Shown piece after piece: positions 29,996-39,192 of a DNA stretch of 64,000 nt. The stretch is taken from the NCBI RefSeq assembly GCF_900105175.1, contig NZ_LT629771.1:124001-188000 (forward strand), given 5' to 3'. The stretch comes from Jiangella sp. DSM 45060 (lineage in GTDB: Bacteria; Actinomycetota; Actinomycetes; Jiangellales; Jiangellaceae). Under the pieces are notes generated by a model, which ran no database searches, was not told the origin of the DNA, and saw only the letters and a program-made list of their open reading frames with translations. Both the position numbers and the translations under genes were made by a program. Every line of letters starts with the position of its first letter. Position 1 is the stretch's first letter.

Positions 29996-31345
29996 ATGAC
30001 CTCGGCCACCGCCCGCATCACCGTGCTTCTCGCGGACGACAACCTGCTCGTCCGCGAGGGGGTGCGGGCGCTGCTGCGCGTCGCCGGTGACGTGGACGTG
30101 GTGGCGACGGCCGAGGACTACGACGGGCTGGTCGCGCAGGCGGTCGAGCACCGCCCGCAGGTCGTCGTCACCGACATCCGGATGCCGCCGCGCTTCGCCG
30201 ACGAGGGCATCGAGGCGGCCAAGGAGGTCCGCAAGCGGCTCCCGGGCACCGGGATCGTGGTGCTGTCGCAGTACGACGACCCGGAATACGCGGTCGCACT
30301 GCTGGCCCAGGGCGCCGCCGGCTACGCATACTTGCTCAAGGAGCGGGTGGCGGACGGCGACCGGCTGGCCCGTGCCGTCCGCGAGGTCGCGGCGGGGGGT
30401 TCCATGCTGGACCCAGAGATCGTGCAGGCCCTCGTGACACCGGCACGGGGCGGCACCGGCCTGTCCGCCGACGAGGAACGGCTGCTCACCATGGTGGCCG
30501 AGGGACGCGCCGTCAAGGCCATCGCGGTCGCGCTGCAGAGCACCCCTGAGGCCGTCGACCACGCCGTCGAGGAGCTCTTCCTGCACCTCGCCCGCGACGC
30601 CAGCTCCGGCGTCCGCGGCGCGCTGGAGCGGCTGCGCAAGCTGCACACGGCGATCCTGGAGCGCGAGGAGCAGGGTGAGACGCTCACCCGGTTGCTGCCG
30701 TCCGGGCTGGCCGACAAGCTGCGCGACGACCCCGGCGCGGTCGCCCGCACCGAGCGGCTGATCGTCACCGTGCTGATGTCGGACGTGCGCGGCTACTCCG
30801 GCATCGCCGAGCGGGCCGACCCGTCGACGCTGGCCCGTCAGCTGAACGCCCACCGCCGGGCCATGAACGGTGCCATCCTCGACCAAGGGGGCACCGTGAT
30901 GCAGTACGTGGGAGACGCCGTCATGGCCGTCTTCGGAGCGCCGTTCCCGCAGGCCGACCACGCCGAGCGGGCGCTTCGGGCCGCCCACGACATGCACCGG
31001 CGGCAGGCCGGCGTCGACGCCCAGTGGGTGGCCGAGGGGCTGGAGCCGTTCGGCATGGGCATCGGCCTGTCCACCGGCGAGGTGGCCGCCGCGCTGCTCG
31101 GCAGCGACGAGCGGCTGGAGTACACGCTGGTCGGCGACACCGTGAACCTGGCGCAACGCCTGCAGGACCTGGCCCGGCCGGCCGGGACGACGGTGGCCAG
31201 TGCGGCCACCGCGGCGGCCGCGCCCGCGTGGACGTTCCAGCGGCTCGACCCGGTCCGGGTCAAGGGCCGCGACGCTGCGGTGACGGCGTGCCGGGTGCTC
31301 GCGCCCGCCGCCGCACCCGACGAGGTGGAGGAGTACAGCCGATGA
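29996..31345 (+). CDS. Response regulator fused to class III nucleotide cyclase
   Basis: 449 aa. Residues ~7-130 are a NarL-type receiver (DD at 14-15, phosphoacceptor Asp60 in VVVTDIRMPP, Lys115). Residues ~150-200 look like a worn LuxR-type HTH (LSADEERLLTMVAEGRAVKA). Residues ~255-430 are a class III cyclase homology domain: metal-binding Asp263 in MSDVRGYS and Asp307 in YVGDAVMAVFG, and the transition-state Asn/Arg in VNLAQRL. The purine-specifying Lys is replaced by Gln303 and the matching Asp by Thr (EYTLVGD), so the product cannot be assumed to be cAMP. The receiver closely resembles that of the regulator at 43620. TAGGAG lies 12 nt upstream of the ATG. The stop overlaps the ABC ATPase start (ATGA). 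Confidence 0.88.
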   Translation: MTSATARITVLLADDNLLVREGVRALLRVAGDVDVVATAEDYDGLVAQAVEHRPQVVVTDIRMPPRFADEGIEAAKEVRKRLPGTGIVVLSQYDDPEYAVALLAQGAAGYAYLLKERVADGDRLARAVREVAAGGSMLDPEIVQALVTPARGGTGLSADEERLLTMVAEGRAVKAIAVALQSTPEAVDHAVEELFLHLARDASSGVRGALERLRKLHTAILEREEQGETLTRLLPSGLADKLRDDPGAVARTERLIVTVLMSDVRGYSGIAERADPSTLARQLNAHRRAMNGAILDQGGTVMQYVGDAVMAVFGAPFPQADHAERALRAAHDMHRRQAGVDAQWVAEGLEPFGMGIGLSTGEVAAALLGSDERLEYTLVGDTVNLAQRLQDLARPAGTTVASAATAAAAPAWTFQRLDPVRVKGRDAAVTACRVLAPAAAPDEVEEYSR

Positions 31346-32061
31346 CCGCACTGCTGGCTCAGGGGGTCCGCCGGACGTTCGAGGCGGAGTTGGCGCCCGT
31401 CCGGGCGTTGCGCGGCGTCGACCTGCGCGTGGACCGCGGCGAGTTCGTCGCGCTGATGGGGCCGTCGGGCTGCGGCAAGTCGACCCTGCTGAACATCTTC
31501 GCCGGGCTCGATCAGCCCGACGAGGGCGAGGTGGTCGTCGACGGGCTGGTCGTGAGCGGCCGCGACGAGAACTGGCTGGCCCGGTTCCGGCGGCACCACG
31601 TCGGCATCGTCTTCCAGTTCTTCAACCTGCTCGAGGGCGTCTCGGCGCTGGACAACATCGCGCTGCCGGCCATCCTCGGCGGGCTGCGCCGCAAGGCGGC
31701 CGAGTCGCGCGCCCGCGACCTGCTCGACCTGCTGGGCCTGGGCGATCGCACCGAGCAGCTGCCGTCGGTGCTCTCCGGCGGGCAGCGCCAGCGGCTGGCG
31801 ATCGCCCGCGCGCTGGTCAACGAGCCGGCCGTGCTGCTGGCCGACGAGCCGACCGGCGCGCTCGACAGCGAGGGCGGCGCGGAGATCCTGGAGCTGTTCC
31901 GCCGGCTGCACGGCGACGGTCAGACCATCCTCATGGTCACCCACTCCGCCGACGTCGCCGCCGGGGCGTCGCGGGTGGTGCGCATGCGCGACGGACGCAT
32001 CGACGGCGTGCGGGTCGGTTCGGTGCCGGCCGCGTCCGTGGTGGAGGAGCGCGCGCCGTGA
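31342..32061 (+). CDS. MacB/LolD-type ABC transporter ATPase
   Basis: 239 aa. Walker A GPSGCGKSTLL (near residue 40), Q-loop VFQFFNLL, signature LSGGQRQRLAIARAL, Walker B VLLADEPTGALD and the His in VTHSADVA. This is the family that pairs with FtsX-like permeases and often exports lipids, peptides or antibiotics. It is the only ATPase gene in an operon with four permease genes. It starts within the stop of the cyclase gene and overlaps the first permease by 4 nt. Confidence 0.93.
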   Translation: MTALLAQGVRRTFEAELAPVRALRGVDLRVDRGEFVALMGPSGCGKSTLLNIFAGLDQPDEGEVVVDGLVVSGRDENWLARFRRHHVGIVFQFFNLLEGVSALDNIALPAILGGLRRKAAESRARDLLDLLGLGDRTEQLPSVLSGGQRQRLAIARALVNEPAVLLADEPTGALDSEGGAEILELFRRLHGDGQTILMVTHSADVAAGASRVVRMRDGRIDGVRVGSVPAASVVEERAP

Positions 32062-34514
32062 CGGCCGTCCGCGCCTGGCTGCGGCTGGACGCCCGGCGCC
32101 GGTGGCGGTCGCTGCTGGTCATGGCGCTGCTGGTGGCGCTGGCCGCGGGGACGGTCATGACGGCGTTGTCCGGCGCCCGGCGCGGCTCGACCGCGGTCGA
32201 CCGGCTGGTGGAGCGGACGCTGCCGGCCACCATCGCCGTCCTCCCGAACCAGGCCGGCTTCGACTGGGACGCCGTCCGGGCGCTGCCCGAGGTCGAGGCG
32301 CTGACGACGTTCTGCCTGACCGGCTCGTACGTGGTCGACGAACTGCCGCCGGACTCGTACGCCGCGGGCTTCCCGCCGGGCGACGACGAGGTGTTCCGGA
32401 CCATCGAGCGCCCGGTCGTCCTCGACGGCCGGCTGCCCGACCCGGTGCGGGCCGACGAGGTCGTCGTCAGCCGGTCGTTCGAGCAGAACTACGGGCTGGG
32501 CGTCGGCGACGGCGTCACACTGCGGCTGTTCACGCCGCGGACGCAGGACGGCCTGAAGTTCGCGTCGACGCTGCCCGAGCCGGACGGCCCGGTGGTCCAC
32601 GCGACGATCGTCGGGATCATCCGGTCGCCGTGGTTCAGCGATGTCGTCGGCGACTCCGAGGGTGGGCTGTCGCCGTCGCCGGGCCTGTTCGCGCGGCACC
32701 GCGACAACCTCATGGGCGCCTCCGGTGAGGGCGAGCTGAACGCGCTGGTCCGGCTGCGCGGCGGGGAGGCCGCGATCCAGGCGTTCAAGGCGGACCTGCG
32801 CGAGGTCAGCGGGCGCGGCGACATCGACTTCATGGACCTCGCCGAGGATGGCCGGCACCTGAACGCGGTCACCCGGTTCGAGGCCGACGCGCTGCAGGCG
32901 TTCGCGCTGGCGGCGGGCGCGGCGGCGATCTTCCTCGTCGGCCAGGCGGTGGCGCGGTACGCGGCATCGGCGGCGGCCGAGCTGCAGATCGGACGGGCGC
33001 TGGGCATGACATCGGGGCAGGCCGTCGTGGCCGCGGCGGCGGGTCCGGTGGGTGCGGCCGTCGCCGGCGCGCTGCTGGGTGCGGGCGCCGCGGTGGTGGC
33101 GTCGTGGTGGTTCCCGATCGGCACCGCCGCGTTGTACGAGCCCGACCCGGGCATCGACGCCGACCCGCTGGTCGTCGTCGTGGTCGGGACGGCGACGGTG
33201 CTGCTGGCGGCGCTCGGCGCGGGCCTGGCGGCGCGGCTGGCACTGCGCTCGGCCCGCACGGCGCGCCGCGCGCGGCCGTCGGCGCTCGCGGCCGCCGCCC
33301 GGCGGGCCGGTGCACCGGTTCCGGTGGTCGTCGGCGCGCGGTTCGCGCTCGAGCCCGGCCGCGGCCGCCAGGCGGTTCCGGTGCGCCCGGCGCTGGTGGG
33401 CGCCGTCGTCGGGGTCGTCGGCGTCATCGCGGCGTTCACCTTCTCCAGCGGCGTCACCGACGCGGCCGCGCACCCGGAGCGGTTCGGGCAGGTGTACCAG
33501 CTGGCGTCCTTCGTCGGCGACGCCGGCGAGGACTTCGGTCCCGTCGACGACGTCATGGAGGTCATGGCCGACGACCCGGACGTGCGGGTCGTCAACGACA
33601 CCCGCGTCGCGGTCGCGACGGTCGAGAACCGGCCGGTCACGCTGTTCACGCTGGACCAGGCCGGACGCGAGCCGCTGCGGCCGGTGCTGGTCGAGGGCCG
33701 GGCGCCGGAGCACCCGGGCGAGGTGGCGCTGGCGCCCGCCAGCGCCGACACCATGGGCGTGGGCGTCGGCGACGTCATGACGATGTCCGGCACCGCGGGC
33801 GACCGCGAGTTCACCGTCACCGGCCTGGCGTTCGTGCCGGAGGGGCCGCACAACAACTACGTCACCGGCGGCTGGGTCTCCGGCGACGGCTACGACACGC
33901 TGTTCGACCCGGCCAGCACGGTGTCGCCGGCGTTCAAGTACCACCTCGTGCTGCTCGGGCTGACGCCGGGCGCCGACGCGGCGGCGGTGACCGAGCGGCT
34001 CGAGGCCACCGTCGCGCCGGTGATCGCCGCGGCCACCGGCGCGCCGCCCGAGTCCGTCACCGACGTCGTCGCACCGGCCGAGCCGCCCAGCCGCCTCGCG
34101 GAGCTGCGCCAGGTCCGGACGCTGCCGGTGTTCCTGGCCGGGTTCCTGACGGTGCTCGCGCTGGGCGCCGTCGGGCACGCGCTGGCCACCGCCGTGCGCC
34201 GTCGCCGGCACGAGGTCGCCGTGCTGCGGGCGCTGGGCATGACCCGCTGGCAGTCCCGCGGCGTCGTCGTCACCCAGGCCAGCCTGCTGGCGCTGGTCGG
34301 GCTGGCTGCCGGGGTGCCGCTCGGCCTGGCGCTGGGCCGGACCGTCTGGCGCTACGTCGCCGACACGACGCCGCTGCTCTACGTCGCCCCGCTGGCGGCG
34401 CTGGCGCTGCTGCTGATCGTGCCGCTGGCACTGCTGGCGGCGAACCTGCTGGCGGCCTGGCCGTCGCACCGGGCGGCGTCGCTGCGGGTGGGCTCCGTGC
34501 TGAGGGCCGAGTGA
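32058..34514 (+). CDS. FtsX-like ABC permease, copy 1
   Basis: 818 aa from a GTG overlapping the ATPase stop. TM1 (LLVMALLVALAAGTVMTALS) is followed by a large extracytoplasmic domain beginning at VDRLVERTLPATIAVLPNQA, then three TM helices (about residues 275-390). A second TM segment near 445 and second outer domain precede the C-terminal three-helix FtsX block (FLTVLALGAVGHALAT, RRRRHEVAVLRALGMTRWQ). It ends AASLRVGSVLRAE. This is a double FtsX layout, likely working as one chain or as a homo- or heterodimer with the ATPase. It overlaps copy 2 by 1 nt. Confidence 0.9.
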   Translation: MTAVRAWLRLDARRRWRSLLVMALLVALAAGTVMTALSGARRGSTAVDRLVERTLPATIAVLPNQAGFDWDAVRALPEVEALTTFCLTGSYVVDELPPDSYAAGFPPGDDEVFRTIERPVVLDGRLPDPVRADEVVVSRSFEQNYGLGVGDGVTLRLFTPRTQDGLKFASTLPEPDGPVVHATIVGIIRSPWFSDVVGDSEGGLSPSPGLFARHRDNLMGASGEGELNALVRLRGGEAAIQAFKADLREVSGRGDIDFMDLAEDGRHLNAVTRFEADALQAFALAAGAAAIFLVGQAVARYAASAAAELQIGRALGMTSGQAVVAAAAGPVGAAVAGALLGAGAAVVASWWFPIGTAALYEPDPGIDADPLVVVVVGTATVLLAALGAGLAARLALRSARTARRARPSALAAAARRAGAPVPVVVGARFALEPGRGRQAVPVRPALVGAVVGVVGVIAAFTFSSGVTDAAAHPERFGQVYQLASFVGDAGEDFGPVDDVMEVMADDPDVRVVNDTRVAVATVENRPVTLFTLDQAGREPLRPVLVEGRAPEHPGEVALAPASADTMGVGVGDVMTMSGTAGDREFTVTGLAFVPEGPHNNYVTGGWVSGDGYDTLFDPASTVSPAFKYHLVLLGLTPGADAAAVTERLEATVAPVIAAATGAPPESVTDVVAPAEPPSRLAELRQVRTLPVFLAGFLTVLALGAVGHALATAVRRRRHEVAVLRALGMTRWQSRGVVVTQASLLALVGLAAGVPLGLALGRTVWRYVADTTPLLYVAPLAALALLLIVPLALLAANLLAAWPSHRAASLRVGSVLRAE

Positions 34515-34740
34515 TGACGGCGGCGTGGCTGCGGCTGGAGCTGCGACGGCGGTGGCGGTCGCTGCTGGTGCTGGCGCTGTTGGTGGCGCTGGCCGCGGGG
34601 ACGGTGCTGACGGCGGTCGCGGGCGCCCGGCGTGATGCGAGCGCCGTCGACCGGCTGCTGGAGCGGACGCTGCCCGCGGACGTCGCGGTGCTGCCCAACC
34701 AGCCCGGCTTCGACTGGGACGCCGTGCGAGCGCTGCCCGG
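34441..34740 (+). repeat. Permease junction repeat, copy A
   Basis: About 300 bp spanning the end of permease 1 and start of permease 2, nearly identical to 36753-37052 with only scattered differences by eye. It spans the stop-start junction TGATG. Confidence 0.85.
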
Positions 34741-36826
34741 CGTCGCGGCCGTCGGCACCTACACCGGCATCGACTACGACGTCGACGGCGAGCCGTCCGC
34801 GGGTCTGCTCGGCGACGACGAGACGATGCGGACGGTGGAACGTCCGGCCGTGCTCGATGGCCGGCTGCCCGACCCGGAACGGCCGGACGAGGCGGTCGTC
34901 ACGAGTGACCACAGCGCGGAGGTCGGCGACACGGTGACCTTGCGGCTGCATCCGGCCGACTCGGCGGCGGCGCAGCCGGAACTGACCGTGACCGTGGTGG
35001 GCGTCGTCCGGTCGTACTGGTACCACGACGACGCCGAGGGCGTGGGCGAGCTGGTCCCGTCGCCGGAGCTCTACGCCGCGTTCGAGGATCAGCTGATCGG
35101 CGACGAGCCGGGCGAGTTCAACGCGATCGTCCGGCTCCATGACCGTGAGGCGGGCATTCCCGCGTTCCAGGCGCGGTTGCGGGAGATCAGCGGCGTCGAC
35201 ATCGACGTGGTGAACCTGGCCGAGCTGGCCCGGCGCGACCGCGACGACGCGGCGTTCGAGGCCGACGCGTTGCTGGTGTTCGCGCTGGTCGCGGCCGTCG
35301 CGTCGGTCGTGCTGCTGGGGCTCGCGGTGGCGCGGTACGTGGCCGCGGTCCGGCCCGCGCTACGCGTGCTGGGTGCGCTGGGCCTGACCCCGCGCCGGCT
35401 CGCGTGGGCGGCCGCCGCAGGACCGGCGCTGGCGGCGGTCGTCGGCGCGCTGCTGGGCGTCGCGGCGTCCGTCGTGGCGTCGCGCTGGTTCCCGATCGGC
35501 GCGGCGGCGCGGTTCGATCCGGCGCCGGGTGTCGCCGTGGATCTGCCGGTGCTGGCCGCCGGCGCAGTTGCGGCGCCGGCGCTGATGCTGCTGGGCACGA
35601 TCGCGGTGGCTCGCGCGGCGCTGCGCCGTACCGGCGCGCGGCCGGCCAGGTCCGCGGTGGCGGCAGCAGCGCAGCGGCTGGGGGCGCCGGTCCCCGTGGT
35701 CGTCGGGAGCCGCTTCGCGCTGGAGGCGCGGTCGTCGGGCGCCGTCCGGCCCGCACTGGCCGGCGCCGTCGCCGGGGTGCTGGGGGTCGTCGCCGCCGTG
35801 ACGTTCTCCGCCGGCGTCCGCGATGCCACCACCCACACCGAGCGGTTCGGGCAGGTGCATCAGCTGGTGGCGTTCACCGGGTTCTCCGGGATCGAGGTCG
35901 CGCCGGTGGCGCAGCTGGCTCCGATGGTGGCCGCGGACCCGGACGTCCGCGCCGTCAACGACACGCGCATGGCGGTGGCCGGCGCCGGTGACGCCTCGAT
36001 GAGCCTGTTCACGCTGGAGCCCGGGTGGCGGCCGGTGGTGACCGAGGGCCGGGCGCCGCGGGGCGCCGGCGAGGTCGCACTCGCGCCGCACAGCGCCGCG
36101 GCCGTCGGCGCGGCGGTCGGCGACGTCATCCGGCTGACGGGAACCCGCGGCGAGCGCGAGGTCACCGTCACCGGTCTGGCGTTCGTCCCGGAGGCCCCGC
36201 ACAACGACTACACGCTGGGTGGCTGGGTGACTCCGGCCGGTTACGACGAGCTGTTCGACCCGGCCGCCACGGCGTCTCCGCCGTTCAAGTTCCGGCTGCT
36301 GCTGGTGGCGCTGACGGCAGGCGCCGATCCCGGGCTCGTCGCCGACCGGTTGGCCACGGCCACGGCGACCGACGGATTGATCCAGCCGGCTGAGCCGCCC
36401 AGCCGGCTGGCCGAGCTCCGGGAGATCCAGGGCCTGCCCGTCTTCCTGGCGGCGTTCCTTGCCGCGATGGCGCTCGGAGCCGTCGGCCATGCTCTCTTGA
36501 CCACGGTCCACCGGCGTCGCCACGACCTCGCCGTGCTGCGCGCCGTCGGCCTCACCCGGCGGCAGTCGCGAGCGGTCCTGATGACGCAGGCGAACGTCCT
36601 CGCCCTGGCCGGGTTGCTGTTCGGCGTGCCGCTGGGCATCGCCACCGGCCGAGTGGTCTGGCGGTTCGTGGCCGAGACCACGCCCGTCGACCACGTGGCG
36701 CCGGCCGCGTTGCTGACGACCGGCCTGGTCGCGGCGGCGGCGCTGCTGGCGGCGAACCTGCTGGCGGCCTGGCCGGCGCGCCGGGCGGCGTCGCTGCGGG
36801 TGGGCTCCGTGCTGAGGGCCGAGTGA
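34514..36826 (+). CDS. FtsX-like ABC permease, copy 2
   Basis: 770 aa from the ATG overlapping the copy 1 stop (MTAAWLRLELRRRWRSLLVL). Same double FtsX layout as copy 1 but with shorter outer domains; the C-terminal block carries RRRHDLAVLRAVGLTRRQSR and ends AASLRVGSVLRAE. The first ~75 residues are almost identical to copy 3 at DNA level, while the outer domains differ, which suggests different substrates or partners. A much longer upstream frame exists but is antisense-like shadow of copy 1. Confidence 0.9.
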   Translation: MTAAWLRLELRRRWRSLLVLALLVALAAGTVLTAVAGARRDASAVDRLLERTLPADVAVLPNQPGFDWDAVRALPGVAAVGTYTGIDYDVDGEPSAGLLGDDETMRTVERPAVLDGRLPDPERPDEAVVTSDHSAEVGDTVTLRLHPADSAAAQPELTVTVVGVVRSYWYHDDAEGVGELVPSPELYAAFEDQLIGDEPGEFNAIVRLHDREAGIPAFQARLREISGVDIDVVNLAELARRDRDDAAFEADALLVFALVAAVASVVLLGLAVARYVAAVRPALRVLGALGLTPRRLAWAAAAGPALAAVVGALLGVAASVVASRWFPIGAAARFDPAPGVAVDLPVLAAGAVAAPALMLLGTIAVARAALRRTGARPARSAVAAAAQRLGAPVPVVVGSRFALEARSSGAVRPALAGAVAGVLGVVAAVTFSAGVRDATTHTERFGQVHQLVAFTGFSGIEVAPVAQLAPMVAADPDVRAVNDTRMAVAGAGDASMSLFTLEPGWRPVVTEGRAPRGAGEVALAPHSAAAVGAAVGDVIRLTGTRGEREVTVTGLAFVPEAPHNDYTLGGWVTPAGYDELFDPAATASPPFKFRLLLVALTAGADPGLVADRLATATATDGLIQPAEPPSRLAELREIQGLPVFLAAFLAAMALGAVGHALLTTVHRRRHDLAVLRAVGLTRRQSRAVLMTQANVLALAGLLFGVPLGIATGRVVWRFVAETTPVDHVAPAALLTTGLVAAAALLAANLLAAWPARRAASLRVGSVLRAE

Positions 36827-37052
36827 TGACGGCGGCGTGGCTGCGGCTGGAGCTGCGACGGCGGTGGCGGTCGCTGCTGGTGCTGGCGCTGTTGGTGGCG
36901 CTGGCCGCGGGGACGGTCATGACGGCGGTCGCGGGCGCCCGGCGTGGTGCGAGCGCCGTCGACCGGCTGCTGGAGCGGACGCTGCCCGCGGACGTCGCGG
37001 TGCTGCCCAACCAGCCCGGCTTCGACTGGGACGCCGTGCGGGACCTGCCCGG
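36753..37052 (+). repeat. Permease junction repeat, copy B
   Basis: Second copy of the ~300-bp block at 34441-34740, spanning the end of permease 2 and start of permease 3. Recombination between the copies would delete or duplicate exactly one permease gene and keep frame. Confidence 0.85.
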
Positions 37053-39192
37053 GGTGGCCGCGCTGTCCACGTTCGGCGGCGCACCGTACGTCGTCGACGG
37101 CGTGCCGGCCGACTCGCTCGGCGGCGCCGTGGGCCCGGACACCATGGTCACGGTGGAGCGGCCGGCCGTCCTCGACGGGCGGCTGCCCGACCCGCACCGC
37201 GCCGACGAGGCGACGGTGACGCCCCGGTTCGTCGAGACCTACGGCCTGGGCGTCGGTGACACCGTGACGATCCAGCTGTTCCGGCCCGAGTCGTTCGCCG
37301 CCTTCCGCGCCGATCCGTCGCTGCCGCCGGACGGGCCGGTCGTCGAGGCGCGCATCGTCGGCGTCGTCCGGTCGTTCTGGCACGGCGACAGCCTCGGCGG
37401 GCAGGGGCTGCTGACGTCGTCGGCCGGGCTGTTCGAGCGGTATCCGGCCGAGCTGGGCGCCGGCTCGCCGACGGAGCTGTTCAACGCGATCGCCCGGCTG
37501 GACGGCGGCGCCGCGGCCATCCCGGCGTTCCAAGCCGAGCTGGAGCGGCTCACCGGCCGCACCATCGACGTCTGGGACCTGGGGGAAGCGTTCCACCAGC
37601 ACGCCCGCGACGTCACCGGCTTCGAGGCCGACGCGCTGCTGGTGTTCGCGCTGGCCGCTGCTGCCGCCGCGGTGTTCCTGGTCGGGCAGCCGGTCGCCCG
37701 CTACGTCGCCGCATCCGTCGCGGACCTGCAGGCGCTGCGGGGCGTCGGGATGCTGCCGCGGCAGGTGGTCGCGGCGGCGGCGCTCGGGCCGGTGCTGGCG
37801 GCGGCCGCGGGCGCGGGGCTCGGCGTGGCGGGCGCGGTGGCGGCGTCGCGGTGGTTCCCGATCGGCTCCGCGGCGACGCTGGAGCCCGCTCCCGGCGTCG
37901 ACGCCGACGTCGCGGTCCTGGGCGGTGGCCTGCTCGCGGTGCCCGTCCTGGTGGCCGTCGCGGCCGTGACGGCGGCCGTCCTGGCCGTGCGCGCCGCCAG
38001 GACGGCGCCGCACCGCCGCCGCTCGGCCGTCCCGGGCGCCGTCGCCGCCGCGGGGCTGCCGGTGCCGGTGGTCGTCGGCGCCCGGTTCGCGCTGGAGCCC
38101 GGCCGCGGCCGCCAGGCGGTGCCCGTACGGCCCGCGCTGCTGGGCGCCGTCACCGGCGTGGCCGGCGTGATCGCGGCGTTCACCTTCTCCAGCGGCGCCG
38201 ACGACGCGACCGGCGACCTGCGCACGTTCGGCCAGACCCACCAGCTGCTGGCCTACCTCGACGACGGCGCGGACGCGCCGCCGGCCGCCGACGTGCTGGC
38301 CGCGGCCGCCGCCGACCTCGACGTCGCCGCCGTCAACGACGCCCGCATCGGCGCGGCGGAGATCGGCGGGGTGTCGGCCGCGGTCTACGCCTACGCGCCG
38401 GTCGGCGACGGTGTGCCGGATGTCGTCGTGCTGAACGGGCGGATGCCTGCGCGGGCGGACGAGATCGTGCTCGCCCCGGCGACGGCGGCGGCCGCCGGAG
38501 CGGGCGTGGGCGACCGCGTCGACCTGGTGGCGACCGGCGGGACCGGCAGCGCCACCGTCACCGGCATCGCGTACCTGCCCGACGGCTCGCACAACGACTA
38601 CACGACCGGCTCCTGGGCCACCCGCGACGGCTACGACGCGCTGTTCGCCGGTGACGTCAAGTTCCACGAGGCGCACGTCGAGCTGCGCCCCGGCGCCGAC
38701 GCCGCCCTCGTCGCGGACCGGCTGGCCGAGGCGACCGGCGTCGGGTTCGCCCCGCCGGAGCCGCCCACCCCGGTCGCGGAGATCCGGCAGATCCGGACGC
38801 TGCCCGTGGCGCTGGCCGGGTTCCTGGCCGTGCTGGCGCTCGGCGCGGTCGGGCACGCGCTGGCCACCGCCGTGCGCCGTCGCCGGCACGAGCTGGCCGT
38901 GCTGCGCGCCGTCGGGCTGACCCGGAGGCAGTCGCGCGCCGTCGTGACCACGCAGGCCAGCGTGCTGGCGCTGGCCGGGATGCTGATCGGCGTCCCGCTG
39001 GGTGTCGCGCTCGGCCGCACCGTCTGGCGCTACGTCGCCAAGACGACGCCGCTGCTGTACGTGCCGCCGGTGGCCGCGCTGGCGCTGGCGCTGGTGCCGC
39101 CGGTCGCCCTGGTGGCGGCGAACCTGCTGGCCGCGTGGCCGTCGCAGCGTGCGGCGTCGTTGCGGGTGAGCTCCGTGCTGAGGGCCGAGTGA
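36826..39192 (+). CDS. FtsX-like ABC permease, copy 3
   Basis: 788 aa from the ATG at 36826, chosen because it matches the copy 2 start exactly; an in-frame GTG one codon earlier is possible. Outer domain 1 starts FDWDAVRDLPGVAALSTFGG. The C-terminal block has RRRRHELAVLRAVGLTRRQ and ends AASLRVSSVLRAE. It overlaps copy 4 by 1 nt. Confidence 0.9.
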   Translation: MTAAWLRLELRRRWRSLLVLALLVALAAGTVMTAVAGARRGASAVDRLLERTLPADVAVLPNQPGFDWDAVRDLPGVAALSTFGGAPYVVDGVPADSLGGAVGPDTMVTVERPAVLDGRLPDPHRADEATVTPRFVETYGLGVGDTVTIQLFRPESFAAFRADPSLPPDGPVVEARIVGVVRSFWHGDSLGGQGLLTSSAGLFERYPAELGAGSPTELFNAIARLDGGAAAIPAFQAELERLTGRTIDVWDLGEAFHQHARDVTGFEADALLVFALAAAAAAVFLVGQPVARYVAASVADLQALRGVGMLPRQVVAAAALGPVLAAAAGAGLGVAGAVAASRWFPIGSAATLEPAPGVDADVAVLGGGLLAVPVLVAVAAVTAAVLAVRAARTAPHRRRSAVPGAVAAAGLPVPVVVGARFALEPGRGRQAVPVRPALLGAVTGVAGVIAAFTFSSGADDATGDLRTFGQTHQLLAYLDDGADAPPAADVLAAAAADLDVAAVNDARIGAAEIGGVSAAVYAYAPVGDGVPDVVVLNGRMPARADEIVLAPATAAAAGAGVGDRVDLVATGGTGSATVTGIAYLPDGSHNDYTTGSWATRDGYDALFAGDVKFHEAHVELRPGADAALVADRLAEATGVGFAPPEPPTPVAEIRQIRTLPVALAGFLAVLALGAVGHALATAVRRRRHELAVLRAVGLTRRQSRAVVTTQASVLALAGMLIGVPLGVALGRTVWRYVAKTTPLLYVPPVAALALALVPPVALVAANLLAAWPSQRAASLRVSSVLRAE

